NCBI GenBank assembly: GCA_016839635.1
Contig: JAEOTV010000169.1
Span: 41,649-105,648, forward strand
Reading direction: 5' to 3'
Source of the DNA: Promethearchaeota archaeon
Lineage (GTDB): Archaea > Asgardarchaeota > Lokiarchaeia > Sigynarchaeales > SOKP01
DNA: 64,000 nucleotides
Made by a program: the position numbers and the translations under genes. Numbering within the stretch: position 1 is the first letter of the stretch; each line of letters begins with the position of its first letter. Shown piece by piece: positions 36,063-45,335 of this stretch. Below the pieces are notes generated by a model. The model had not been told where the DNA came from. It did not search any database and worked only from the letters and a program-made list of their open reading frames with translations.

Positions 36063-36788
36063 ATGTCATTAACTCCTATAGATACAGTAAACGGAATATT
36101 TTCTCTTATTTTTGTGGCAATTTCCTTATTAGTTGGGATTATTATACTTTCAAGATTTTTTAAATATAAAGAGAGGGTATATCTGTTAGTTGGGTTAACT
36201 TGGATTTTTATATCTGAACCTTGGTGGCCTTCCAGTGTTTCTTTTTTAATAGCATTAAGTAATGGAGTTGGAATCCCTTCAGGAGTATATTTTTTGATTG
36301 GAAACATTTTTGTGCCTCTGGCTATAGGTCTTTGGTTATTAGCTTTTACAGAATTCTTATATTCTGAAAAACGTAAATTAATTCTTTCAATATTTGCGAT
36401 AATAGGAGCTCTCTTTGAAATTTTGTTTTTCATTTTCCTATTTTTAAGTCCAGAATTGATAGGTGAATTGAATGGACCCGTTGATGTAAATTATAAATCT
36501 TTTATAATGATCTTCTTAATAATTTTCCTTTCAATCATGGTAATTACTGGCTTTTTATTTGCAAATCTTTCCCTGAAATCCAAAGATCCCGAAGTAAAAC
36601 TCAAAGGTAAGCTATTAGTAATCGCTTATATTGCCTTTGCAGTTGGAGCATTATTAGACGCATCTGTACCATTTAATGAACCAACAATAATTATTATTAG
36701 ATTAATCTTAATATTGAGTGCTATTTGTTGGTATGGAGGTTTTATACTTCCTAAATGGATGAAAAAGTTCCTATTAAAAAATCGATAA
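36063..36788 (+). CDS. Seven-helix membrane protein
   Basis: 241 residues with about seven hydrophobic segments spread along the whole length and short loops. Trp-rich start of segment 3 (EPWWPSSV), basic C-terminus (KWMKKFLLKNR). It is 118 bases upstream of a small GTPase gene on the same strand, so it may act with the GTPase as a receptor or sensor; this is only an inference. No family recognised with certainty. Confidence 0.6.
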   Translation: MSLTPIDTVNGIFSLIFVAISLLVGIIILSRFFKYKERVYLLVGLTWIFISEPWWPSSVSFLIALSNGVGIPSGVYFLIGNIFVPLAIGLWLLAFTEFLYSEKRKLILSIFAIIGALFEILFFIFLFLSPELIGELNGPVDVNYKSFIMIFLIIFLSIMVITGFLFANLSLKSKDPEVKLKGKLLVIAYIAFAVGALLDASVPFNEPTIIIIRLILILSAICWYGGFILPKWMKKFLLKNR

Positions 36789-36906
36789 ATCCTATTTTTT
36801 AAATCAACTTTTTTATAATACATCGATAATATGCCTGTATTATTTGGATTCATTATTCCCCCCAATTCATTCTTTCTTAATAAACCATCTAATTTAATGA
36901 ATTGAA

Positions 36907-37434
36907 ATGTTGAGTTCTGAAATAGATAAGCTGGCGAAGGTGACGTTAATAGGTTATCCTGCCACGGGGAAAACTACATTGGCAAAGCTTCTGGCTAAAA
37001 ATGCAATAGATCGATTATATTTTCCCACTCATGGATTAGATTTAAAAACTATTAAGCTTGATGAATATATTCTGAGATTATGGGACCTAGGAGGTCAACA
37101 GAGTTATCTAAAAACTTATTCAAGAGATTATCTTTTAGGTTCTGATATCATATTTATTGTTACTGACTCAACCCCTAGAAATGTGTTAAATTCGAGAGAA
37201 TTAATTAATTATGCTTGTCATTTTGTAGGGAAAGAATGTCCAATAATTGCTATCGCAAATAAGCAAGATTTGGTAAAATCAGAAGGACGAATGGATTTTA
37301 AAAGAGTCGAAGATATTCTACATATCAAAACTTATGGATTAACTGCAATAAATCCTTCAGAACGTATGAGATTATTAAATATTATTAAAAAAGAATTAGA
37401 TAAAGTAGTAATAAGGAGGAGGTTTAAAGAATGA
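36907..37434 (+). CDS. Small Arf/Ras-like GTPase
   Basis: 175 residues, the size of one G domain. G1 is GYPATGKTT (16-24), G3 is DLGGQ (60-64, Arf/SR-beta-like), G4 is NKQD (118-121). Switch I holds THGLDLKT. A cytosolic GTP-binding switch protein. The stop overlaps the ATG of the next gene, with a strong AGGAGG just upstream of that start, so translation is coupled to a longin-like/winged-helix protein that may be its partner. Such arrangements fit the Asgard GTPase expansion. Confidence 0.85.
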   Translation: MLSSEIDKLAKVTLIGYPATGKTTLAKLLAKNAIDRLYFPTHGLDLKTIKLDEYILRLWDLGGQQSYLKTYSRDYLLGSDIIFIVTDSTPRNVLNSRELINYACHFVGKECPIIAIANKQDLVKSEGRMDFKRVEDILHIKTYGLTAINPSERMRLLNIIKKELDKVVIRRRFKE

Positions 37435-37997
37435 AGTTTACTGAAAATGAAATTTTTGGAGCAGCTTTAATTGGATTTGATATGATTGATGGTCCATTTC
37501 TTAAATGGAAAAAAGAATATGCCGCTGTAGGAAAAGGAGTAAGTTTAGATGACTTTGCAATGAATTTCTATTTAGCTTTTCGTGGTGGAAATGAATCAGT
37601 TAAGAAACCTAGAGCAATACTATATGACAAATTTTATATTGTTGCCTTTCCTAGAGATTTAGAACTCTGTTGTCTTTTTATGAAACCCCAAAATCTCGAC
37701 AATAATATCAAACAATTGAATAAAATTGCATCTAGAATAATATCAGAAATGGAAGTAAATGAAGATGAGGATTCTACTAAAGATGTTGATTCTGATTCCA
37801 CTGAAGATACAATTGACGAAATAAAAAGATTAATCCCGAATTTATTAAATGGTACCAAAATGTCCACCCCAGAATTGAGAAGATACTTTAAGCTTTCGAA
37901 CTCCGGTATCTGGAAAATTATGTCAGACTTAGAAAGCTCTAAGAAAATAAAACGGGCAGAAAAAAAAGGAAGGTCACAATTGTGGACAGCAGTGTAA
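37431..37997 (+). CDS. Longin-like/winged-helix fusion protein
   Basis: 188 residues. The N-terminal half looks like a longin/roadblock-type domain: FGAALIGFDMIDGPFLKWK, then YDKFYIVAFPRDLELCCLFM and a closing helix. An acidic linker (about 107-123) separates it from a C-terminal winged helix (TPELRRYFKLSNSGIWKIM, KKIKRAEKKGRSQLW). It is translationally coupled to the upstream GTPase. Domain calls rest on pattern only; a GTPase-linked DNA-binding regulator is my inference. Confidence 0.6.
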   Translation: MKFTENEIFGAALIGFDMIDGPFLKWKKEYAAVGKGVSLDDFAMNFYLAFRGGNESVKKPRAILYDKFYIVAFPRDLELCCLFMKPQNLDNNIKQLNKIASRIISEMEVNEDEDSTKDVDSDSTEDTIDEIKRLIPNLLNGTKMSTPELRRYFKLSNSGIWKIMSDLESSKKIKRAEKKGRSQLWTAV

Positions 37998-38028
37998 ATT
38001 TTATTATTTATTTCATATCTTTTTAATT

Positions 38029-38859
38029 TTATCTTACTCTATGCTCCCAATTGCCGATATTTTTTGTATAATATCTTGAGAACATAATATAACAGATGTC
38101 CGGTAATTTTTTATCTATATTATTTACTGTAATAAATCTTAATATATGATTTAGGAAAAATATACCCACAAATTCTATATGATAACTGTCAATATTTTTA
38201 GACAGATTATTCCCAGAAAATTTTATATCTAATCCTTTTTGAGTATTCCAAATTATTTCAATTGAAATTTCAGGGAAAAATTCCTTTTTTATATGCCATT
38301 CATTACTTTCCTTCCACACTTTTGCACCAAGAAATATAGCTAATTTTTCTTTATCTTCATCTCTCAAAAAGATAAAAGGTTCACTCCTTTGTTTCAAAAC
38401 TTTTTCCATTAATTCCGTTTTGCTCTCGTAGTTCTTATCAAACGGTTCTATCCCTTTTATTTTTCTTTCAATTAAATCCATGACAATATCAATAAATGTG
38501 GCACTATCTTCTCCTGGAACCCAAAAAACGCGCATTCCTGAAAAAAATGACTTAAATTCAGCTTCAATACCATCATCAAACTCGTCTCCGAAATAACTAT
38601 ATGCCATATGGATGTTTACTTCAGGGAACATCTCAACATTAATTGCCCAATCTTCATTAAAACCAATGTTTTCAATTTTACCACCCAAATCATTATAAAC
38701 AATATCTTTCAATATGTCAAAATCTAGGTTTATAAATAAAGGATATTTCGCTTTACTAATATCTTCGAGTTCTTTCTCATGAGGACCTCGAACACCCGTG
38801 GCATCAATCTGTCCTACAGTCCAAAATTTTCTTTTTGGCATATTGAGTGTAATTATCAC
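38029..38859 (-). CDS. Hypothetical protein with two similar halves
   Basis: 276 residues from GTG 38859, overlapping the upstream stop as GTGA (ATG 38841 is another option). Two halves align: FDILKDIVYNDLGGKIENIG with WAINVEMFPEVNIHMAYSY, and DEDKEKLAIFLGAKVWKESN with WHIKKEFFPEISIEIIWN. This suggests an old duplication. No catalytic motif. It is coupled to the upstream RNA methylase gene. Confidence 0.5.
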   Translation of the reverse strand: MIITLNMPKRKFWTVGQIDATGVRGPHEKELEDISKAKYPLFINLDFDILKDIVYNDLGGKIENIGFNEDWAINVEMFPEVNIHMAYSYFGDEFDDGIEAEFKSFFSGMRVFWVPGEDSATFIDIVMDLIERKIKGIEPFDKNYESKTELMEKVLKQRSEPFIFLRDEDKEKLAIFLGAKVWKESNEWHIKKEFFPEISIEIIWNTQKGLDIKFSGNNLSKNIDSYHIEFVGIFFLNHILRFITVNNIDKKLPDICYIMFSRYYTKNIGNWEHRVR

Positions 38860-40190
38860 TTTTTTTTGAATTTTCCTATGAAAAAGCCTTGAGTTTGATG
38901 GATTGAGGGGAATAATCTTCCTGTTCCCGCTACAGTACTATCATTGATCTTATAACTTGGAGATACCCATTTCGGTAAAGCTAAGGGTTCTAGATAATCG
39001 ATGAAATCTAAAATTTGATTTTCCCCTTCCTCTGGATAAAGGCTACAAGTAGAATACACGAAAATTCCATTAGGTTTTAATAAATTTAAAGCACTCTCAA
39101 TAAGTTTCTTTTGGAGAATTATGTTTTGCTGTAAGAATTTTCTGTTTTGTCTCCACTTTAACTCGGGACTAGACATTAAGTTTCCTGATCCAGTACATGG
39201 AGCATCCAACAATATTTTATCAAAATAATTTTTAAACCGAATGGGGAAGATAATGCTATCTGCATTTATTATGCGAACATTTAAGACATTTAACTGGGTG
39301 AGTAAATTTTTCATCATCTTAACCCTTTCAGTTAAAAAATCTCCAGCTAAAATATGACCCTTGTTATTCATAAACTGAGCTATTAAACTAGTTTTTATTC
39401 CTGGAGCCGCACACATATCGCATATTCTATCTTCTTCTCTAGGAGATAATGTTTTAATAACTGTTGCTGAGGCCTTATCTTGAAATATAAGAAATCCATT
39501 TTGGTACAAAGAATTACTAACAATTCTATTCTTTTGGGATAATGGGAGCCAAAATAGTTCTGGAATATCACTATCTTTACGATATTTTATGTTATCTTTT
39601 TTAAGTTTTTCTGTTATTTGAGTGGATAAATCTCTATAACTTTTTTTTCCGTAAAGATTATTAACGCGTATAGTAACTTCGGTCTTATTCCCTGTTCTAT
39701 TCATAAATCTAACATTTTCTTTAAGAAAGTCTATATTCATTACAGGGAGGAGATGCTTAATCATGAAACTAGGGATTGAATATGTAATGCTAAGTTTTTC
39801 TTTTGCATCTTTATGAATAAGAGCTTTATCCCATGAAAAAGACCTAAGTTTATTTATAAAATTTTTGTCAATTTTTTTTAATTCTTTTATAATTTCTTCT
39901 TCAGAAGCATGCTCCCATAATATTCTATAAGTAGCATATAAATATTTAGAGATGGGAGTATCATCAAGAGAATCAGAAGCCTTAAGTGTGCTCTTAACTA
40001 TAAAGTTTAATTTATTCCAAAATCGAATAATTTCATTATAATAATGCAGAATGGTATAGTTTTTACGTAAATTTATTTGAAGAGATCCAATTTCTTTTTC
40101 AATAAACCTTGAAATTAATTTAAGGATAGTTTGTATTTCCAGCTCTTTAATCTCAAATTCCCTCGATATAAAATGATTTGGTTCTAAAAT
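38856..40190 (-). CDS. NSUN/RsmB-type RNA m5C methyltransferase with NusB-like N-terminus
   Basis: The methylase core is clear: LPLSQKNRIV, CDMCAAPGIKTSLIAQ (SAM binding), LLDAPCTGSGN and YSTCSLYPEEGEN, with both catalytic cysteines. The first ATG (39764) would begin at the end of the LSITYSIPSFMIKHLL motif. Upstream, 142 in-frame codons read as a helical NusB-like domain without any ATG, GTG or TTG. The start is placed at ATT 40190, giving 444 residues, the usual RsmB length. It methylates cytosine in rRNA or tRNA. Confidence 0.75.
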   Translation of the reverse strand: MLEPNHFISREFEIKELEIQTILKLISRFIEKEIGSLQINLRKNYTILHYYNEIIRFWNKLNFIVKSTLKASDSLDDTPISKYLYATYRILWEHASEEEIIKELKKIDKNFINKLRSFSWDKALIHKDAKEKLSITYSIPSFMIKHLLPVMNIDFLKENVRFMNRTGNKTEVTIRVNNLYGKKSYRDLSTQITEKLKKDNIKYRKDSDIPELFWLPLSQKNRIVSNSLYQNGFLIFQDKASATVIKTLSPREEDRICDMCAAPGIKTSLIAQFMNNKGHILAGDFLTERVKMMKNLLTQLNVLNVRIINADSIIFPIRFKNYFDKILLDAPCTGSGNLMSSPELKWRQNRKFLQQNIILQKKLIESALNLLKPNGIFVYSTCSLYPEEGENQILDFIDYLEPLALPKWVSPSYKINDSTVAGTGRLFPSIHQTQGFFIGKFKKK

Positions 40191-40257
40191 GTATAATTAA
40201 AATAGAAAAAATAATATAATTTTTATTATAATAATTAACCTATTTTTGCTGCAACAA

Positions 40258-40857
40258 TTAATCCTTTCCTATTTTAAATCTTTTTTTAATAATATCAAAA
40301 AGTATTATTCCTAGTGTTGCTAAAATAACCTCAGGGACTAACACATAGAAAAAGTTTAATAAAACAGGCAAACTTAAGGCAATAAACAAGATTATTGCTA
40401 CGTATATTGAGATAATAATAGCATATAATAAACCACCTAAATATTTTAAATACTTTTTATCCCTAAACACGATGATACAATATAAAGCGGGAATATTCAC
40501 AAGACAACTAAATAAATCAATATAACCTAATGGTGAAGTTAGATTAACAAAAAATACTCCAATAACATTACCAATCAATCCTTCAAATGGAAAGAGGATA
40601 CATATACCCACTATCAGTTCTGCTACGCGAAATTGAAACACTAAAAAACTTATTGGTTGAAATATATAACCTAAAGCAGTATATAAGGCAGCAGTAATCG
40701 CTATCAAGGCTATTTTGATACTAATGCTCCTTTCTTCAAAACCAATTGATTTATTTTCATTCTCTTTAACTGCACTATTCAATATACAAACCTTAGAATT
40801 TATTAGGTATTTTAAAATTGTTAATATAAAAAATAGTAAATTTCCATTTCTTTTCAA
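40258..40857 (-). CDS. QueT-like ECF transporter S component
   Basis: 199 residues from TTG; start uncertain. Five to six membrane segments. The family pattern is ISIKIALIAITAALYTALGY, then VFQFRVAELIVGICILFP and IGNVIGVFFVNLTSPLGYID, as in the QueT group (queuosine precursor uptake). It would need the shared ECF ATPase/T module; one such module is encoded at 57.9-60.6 kb. Not in an operon with modified-base genes, so the substrate is open. Confidence 0.72.
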   Translation of the reverse strand: MKRNGNLLFFILTILKYLINSKVCILNSAVKENENKSIGFEERSISIKIALIAITAALYTALGYIFQPISFLVFQFRVAELIVGICILFPFEGLIGNVIGVFFVNLTSPLGYIDLFSCLVNIPALYCIIVFRDKKYLKYLGGLLYAIIISIYVAIILFIALSLPVLLNFFYVLVPEVILATLGIILFDIIKKRFKIGKD

Positions 40858-40915
40858 TATTGTTGATTAAGGAGGTAGAATTATTTATAAAAAAAAAAAA
40901 AATTTATTTTAATTT

Positions 40916-41755
40916 TTAACGTTTCTTTTTCATTCCTACAAAAATAACTCCAATTAAAGCCACTACACTAACTCCACTAATTATAAAAAGTTCATATCCA
41001 GGAATTCCAATAGCTAATTCTATTGAAAACTCATATATTACGTTTGATGCATCATCTAGAGTTTTATAACCAATAAAAGCGCCATAGGTCTCATCATAAG
41101 TCCAAATTTCGGTACAATTTTCTAAATATTGAAAGCCGAATAAGAAACTCCAATCTGAGGCTTCTGCATGATGAACTATTGTATTACCTACACTCTCCCA
41201 TTTATCTTCCCAGATAATTGCACCAAGATATTGAGCTACAGATGTAGGTAGCTGAGTTAAATAAATTGCTGCATTTTGGACTGAAACATTAACATCTAGC
41301 ATAGCTAAAGCCCAAAAAGCTGTAATATAACTGGATAGAGTTGTTGGATTATAAAGCGATGAAACAGTTACATTAAAATTATGTGGAGTGTTACTAAAAG
41401 CACCTAATGTCCAATTCCATGTGTCAGTAACATAAGTTGCAGTATCAGCAACCCCCAAACCAAAGAAACTGAGATCTAATTTATCGCTTGTATTTACTGA
41501 AACGACTACAGACTTCATACGTGCACCTACATCAACACAGCCTTCTCCAAAAGAACCTTCAAGAACACCTGTCCACCCAGCACCCCATAAATCTTCAAGA
41601 CTTGCATTATTTACTGTTCTAACTCTTAATATCTTCTGATTTCCAGGAGCTCCATGGAATGTGTATGTGCCCACTTGAGGAATAGCTGGTGGGGTTATAG
41701 CTAGAGTTATACTGAAAAGGACAATAAGGATAATTATTGATTTAGTTTTTTTCAT
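40916..41755 (-). CDS. Secreted protein with IPGY-type C-terminal anchor
   Basis: 279 residues. N-terminal signal peptide (about 5-22). The middle is a beta-rich extracytoplasmic domain (SLEDLWGAGWTGVLEGSFGEG, then WEDKWESVGNTIVHH). The C-terminus is IPGYELFIISGVSVVALIG, then KKKR, like the tail of the beta-helix protein at 25401-26300. Probably surface-displayed. No enzyme family recognised. Confidence 0.68.
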   Translation of the reverse strand: MKKTKSIIILIVLFSITLAITPPAIPQVGTYTFHGAPGNQKILRVRTVNNASLEDLWGAGWTGVLEGSFGEGCVDVGARMKSVVVSVNTSDKLDLSFFGLGVADTATYVTDTWNWTLGAFSNTPHNFNVTVSSLYNPTTLSSYITAFWALAMLDVNVSVQNAAIYLTQLPTSVAQYLGAIIWEDKWESVGNTIVHHAEASDWSFLFGFQYLENCTEIWTYDETYGAFIGYKTLDDASNVIYEFSIELAIGIPGYELFIISGVSVVALIGVIFVGMKKKR

Positions 41756-41942
41756 TTTTAACCCTTTTACTTGATTTTTATAATATGATTTCAGATTAAT
41801 TTATTATTTACTAGTTGATTATATAAATATTACTAGAGATTTACCATTTCATTTTAGTTTCTCAAAATAAAATAGAAATGAGTTTTTATTAGAATTTAAA
41901 TTATTAGATAATCGAATATTTTAAAAAATTGAATTGTTAAAA

Positions 41943-42719
41943 ATGCCTATCTTTTCACCTGAGAAAGATATTGAAATTTTTTATGAAATTAGCGGAAATA
42001 ACACTGGGCCTAAAATGGTTCTAATTCATGGTCTTTTTCTAAATAGTGACACTTGGAAGTATCAATTACCAGAGTTTGAATCTCATTTTAAGATTTTAAG
42101 ATTTGATCTTCGAGGTCATGGGAGATCTACTAAACCAAAAAAGCGATTTACAATTCGTAATTACGTGGATGATATGTTTGCCTTATTAAAGCATCTTAAT
42201 TGGACAGATGAGCTTTATTTAGTTGGTCATTCATTAGGGGGTATGATTGCGCTTGTATATGGTCTCGAAAACCCTACTCATGTAAAAAAAATGATAGTTG
42301 CTGATAGTTTTTGTTTTATTAGTCAAGAAGCAATTACAGATGTCCTAGGGAGGATAAATAGTAGTAAGTTAGAGAAATTTGCTTTGGGTATTAGCATTCG
42401 TGGTTTAACGCCATATAAAGAAGAAGTTGCTCAACACGTAGCTAGTATGGTTACAGATCATATGACCAAAAAGAACTGTTTGCAAGCAACAGCGGCATCA
42501 GCAGGTTTTAACATATGTGAAAATTTGAAAAACCTAAATATACCTGTGTTAGTTCTTGTTGGAAAAAAAGATATTACCACCCCCGTATGGGCTAGCGAAA
42601 TGATACATGAATGGTTACCTCAATCAGAACTTATAATTATTCCAGATGCAGGACATTTGGTCATATTCGACCATCCAGAGGAATTTAATAATTATGTTCT
42701 ATCGTTTTGGAAAAAATAA
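41943..42719 (+). CDS. Alpha/beta hydrolase
   Basis: 258 residues from ATG 41943; a TTG three codons earlier is the alternative. Nucleophile elbow GHSLGGM, oxyanion region HGLFLNSDTW, catalytic His in PDAGHLVIF, and Asp in LVGKKDITTP. Typical of esterase or lactonase type enzymes such as pimeloyl-ester hydrolases. Substrate unknown. Its stop is 20 bases from the convergent KAS III-like gene. Confidence 0.85.
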   Translation: MPIFSPEKDIEIFYEISGNNTGPKMVLIHGLFLNSDTWKYQLPEFESHFKILRFDLRGHGRSTKPKKRFTIRNYVDDMFALLKHLNWTDELYLVGHSLGGMIALVYGLENPTHVKKMIVADSFCFISQEAITDVLGRINSSKLEKFALGISIRGLTPYKEEVAQHVASMVTDHMTKKNCLQATAASAGFNICENLKNLNIPVLVLVGKKDITTPVWASEMIHEWLPQSELIIIPDAGHLVIFDHPEEFNNYVLSFWKK

Positions 42720-42739
42720 AAAAAGTTTGATGAATTTTT

Positions 42740-43759
42740 TTAACCCCATTTAATTACTCCTGCATTCCATGCCCACCCTATACCAGCGGCAGTAAGAACA
42801 ACGATATCTCCATTTTTTATTTTACCAGATCTCAATCCGTATTCTAACGAGATTATACCGTCATTTTGACCATTATGACCTATTTCTTCAAAATATGTTG
42901 CATTTTTATATGGATCTATTCCTACTGCTTTTGCTACATATTCAAAAGCACTTCTTTTCATATGTAATAGAGCTAAATAACCAATATCTTTCCTAGTATA
43001 ACCAGATTGTAGTAAAGCTTCATCTATTACTTTCACAAAAGCATTCATTGAAAATTTATCAAGCCGTTGTTTTAAACCTTCAGGGTCAGGAACGTCTAAA
43101 TAAATTAAATCATTATCTATAGCTTCTTTTGATATTGGCATTATTGTACCCCCAGCAGGTACATAGACATCATCAGCAAATCTACCGTCTGAAATAGCAG
43201 AAATCCCTAAAATTTCATTAGTCTTATAATCGCTTCTTAATACGACAGCTGCTCCACTAGCCGCAAGACTAATCATAAATCTGGAATTTTGATTTTTATA
43301 ATTGATTAAATCAGAATTTCTATAACCGCTTGCTATTAAAACTCTTTTTATACTAGGATTTGTTTGAATTAGACTTTTTCCTAATAACATACCAACTAAA
43401 AAAGTTCCACATCTTTGATTAATATCAAATGCCCATGGCTTAGTAGGATTTCCTAATAATTGTTGTAATTTTATTCCATATGTCATCATTGGTCGTTCCG
43501 CATAGACTTCTCCAGCCCAAATAATTATATCAAGATCTTCAGCGGTAATATCAGCTCTTTCAAGAGCTTGAATACTTGCTTTAGCACCCATCGCTACAGT
43601 ATGATCTTCTGGTCCCGGTACAGTTTTACTCTTCAGACCAAATTTATCTTCAAGAATTTCTTTAGGAATTCCTGATTCCTGTGAAATAAAATCGCTGGTA
43701 TGTTTATACTTAGGAAGGTATATCCCCCAAGATTCTAATCCAACTGGGCGGAGGGCCAT
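42740..43759 (-). CDS. KAS III / HMG-CoA synthase-like thiolase-fold enzyme
   Basis: 339 residues from ATG 43759, which follows GGTG by about nine bases (a GTG four codons earlier is possible). Nucleophile Cys in FDINQRCGTFLVGML (Cys117), His in LALLHMKRSAFEY and Asn/His in EEIGHNGQNDG. The family condenses acyl thioesters by a Claisen reaction. It is the last gene of an operon behind an acyl-CoA ligase and a membrane protein, so its acyl substrate may be made by the ligase. Confidence 0.8.
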   Translation of the reverse strand: MALRPVGLESWGIYLPKYKHTSDFISQESGIPKEILEDKFGLKSKTVPGPEDHTVAMGAKASIQALERADITAEDLDIIIWAGEVYAERPMMTYGIKLQQLLGNPTKPWAFDINQRCGTFLVGMLLGKSLIQTNPSIKRVLIASGYRNSDLINYKNQNSRFMISLAASGAAVVLRSDYKTNEILGISAISDGRFADDVYVPAGGTIMPISKEAIDNDLIYLDVPDPEGLKQRLDKFSMNAFVKVIDEALLQSGYTRKDIGYLALLHMKRSAFEYVAKAVGIDPYKNATYFEEIGHNGQNDGIISLEYGLRSGKIKNGDIVVLTAAGIGWAWNAGVIKWG

Positions 43760-43771
43760 TTTTTTATTCAC

Positions 43772-45322
43772 CTACTCCAAATCTCTTTTCAATATTTTTC
43801 CAGTAGCACTAGTAGGGAGAGAATCTCTTATCTCAAAATATTTGGGAATTTTATATTTTGCTAATCTCTCAATTAAATAATTTCGAATTTCATCTACCTT
43901 TAATGTTTTACCGGCTTTTAATGTTAGAAAAGCTTTGCCGACTTCTCCCCATTTTTCATCAGGTACACCTATAACTGCTGCTAAATCAACTGCAGGATGC
44001 TTATATAATAGTTCTTCAATTTCAACCGGATATACATTCTCACCTCCACTGATGTACATCTCCTTTCTACGCCCTACTATGTAATAGAAACCTTCATCAT
44101 CTTGCATTGCTAGGTCTCCAGTATGTACCCATCCATCAATTTCAATAGTTTTTTTCGTCTCTACTGGTTCATCCCAATAACCAGAAAAAATATGGGGACC
44201 TTTTAAAAGTAATTCCCCTACTTCTCCTTGATTAACAATTTGATCTGTTTTTGTATTGATTATTTTCATATCGCAATGCAACACCGGTAAACCTACTGAT
44301 GTTGGTTTTTCTCTAATTCGCTCTTCTGGTAAATAAAAATTATTTGGACCAACTTCGGTTAACCCATATCCCATTTTAAACTTTTTGTTCTGTTCCCAAT
44401 ATTTTTCCATTATCGCAACTGGACATGGAGCACCACCAGATATAAAGATTCTTACTGATTCAAGTTTTGTTCTCTCAAAAAGAGAATTATTTGCCATCAT
44501 ATGAAACATTGTAGGAACCCCTATTACAATCGTGCATTTTTTTTCTTCAATAATTCTAATAGTCTCTTCTGGATTAAAATCTCCCATTAATATGGTTTTT
44601 GCCCCGAGATGATAAAAAGGAACTAAAAGAACGTTCCAACCACCAGTGTGAAATAGTGGAAATAGTAATGGTTGGATATCATCAGATTTTAGACTCCATG
44701 AGAGTATAGTATTTACAGAATTCCAGAAAATTAATCTATGAGATAAGATAGCTCCTTTGGGAAGTCCAGTTGTACCTCCTGTAAATAATATAAGATGAGG
44801 ATCATCAAAGTCTAAAATTGGACGTTCAATGTCCGACACTGAAAGCTTTTTTGTTAAATCTCTAGTGTTAGAATCATTTAATACAGAATCGCTTCCCATA
44901 ATTATATTATTTTTGATAATCGATTTTTCTTTTAACTGTGAAACGGTATCCCCCAACTTTGATTCATAGAAAAAAATTGATGGGCTTGTTTTACCAATTA
45001 GATACTCAATTTCTTGAATTGATAATCTCACATTGAAGGGAACTAGAATTGCTCCTATTTTTCCTGTGGCCAAAAAGAGATCTATACATTCTATTTTATT
45101 AGTTGAAAACATAGCAACACGATCTCCTTTAGAGATCCCCTCACCCAATAATAATCGAGCTAATCTATTTGCTCTTAAGTCTAAATCCTTAAAAGTATAT
45201 AATTTTTTCTCAATATTATCATATAACGCTTCATGATTTGGAGATAAAAGAGCACGACGTTTTGCCCAATCCCCTATCCAAGAGAATTTATTTGAAATCG
45301 AGTAATCTCCTGCTTTAAACAA
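43772..45322 (-). CDS. AMP-forming acyl-CoA ligase
   Basis: 516 residues. P-loop-like LFTGGTTGLPKGAIL, GYGLTEVGPN, the adenylation TGDLAMQDDEGFYYIVGR hinge and the C-terminal catalytic Lys in SATGKILKRDLE are all in place. It activates a carboxylic acid to acyl-CoA via an acyl-AMP. Substrate not told by motifs (fatty or aromatic acids both fit). It sits 13 bases behind the membrane protein gene and directly upstream of the KAS III-like gene. Confidence 0.88.
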   Translation of the reverse strand: MFKAGDYSISNKFSWIGDWAKRRALLSPNHEALYDNIEKKLYTFKDLDLRANRLARLLLGEGISKGDRVAMFSTNKIECIDLFLATGKIGAILVPFNVRLSIQEIEYLIGKTSPSIFFYESKLGDTVSQLKEKSIIKNNIIMGSDSVLNDSNTRDLTKKLSVSDIERPILDFDDPHLILFTGGTTGLPKGAILSHRLIFWNSVNTILSWSLKSDDIQPLLFPLFHTGGWNVLLVPFYHLGAKTILMGDFNPEETIRIIEEKKCTIVIGVPTMFHMMANNSLFERTKLESVRIFISGGAPCPVAIMEKYWEQNKKFKMGYGLTEVGPNNFYLPEERIREKPTSVGLPVLHCDMKIINTKTDQIVNQGEVGELLLKGPHIFSGYWDEPVETKKTIEIDGWVHTGDLAMQDDEGFYYIVGRRKEMYISGGENVYPVEIEELLYKHPAVDLAAVIGVPDEKWGEVGKAFLTLKAGKTLKVDEIRNYLIERLAKYKIPKYFEIRDSLPTSATGKILKRDLE

Positions 45323-45335
45323 TTACCTGACTCAC

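Noticed and set aside
36056..36433. Minus-strand frame of 125 codons
   Set aside because: Antisense to the seven-helix membrane protein; the basic composition mirrors hydrophobic codons.
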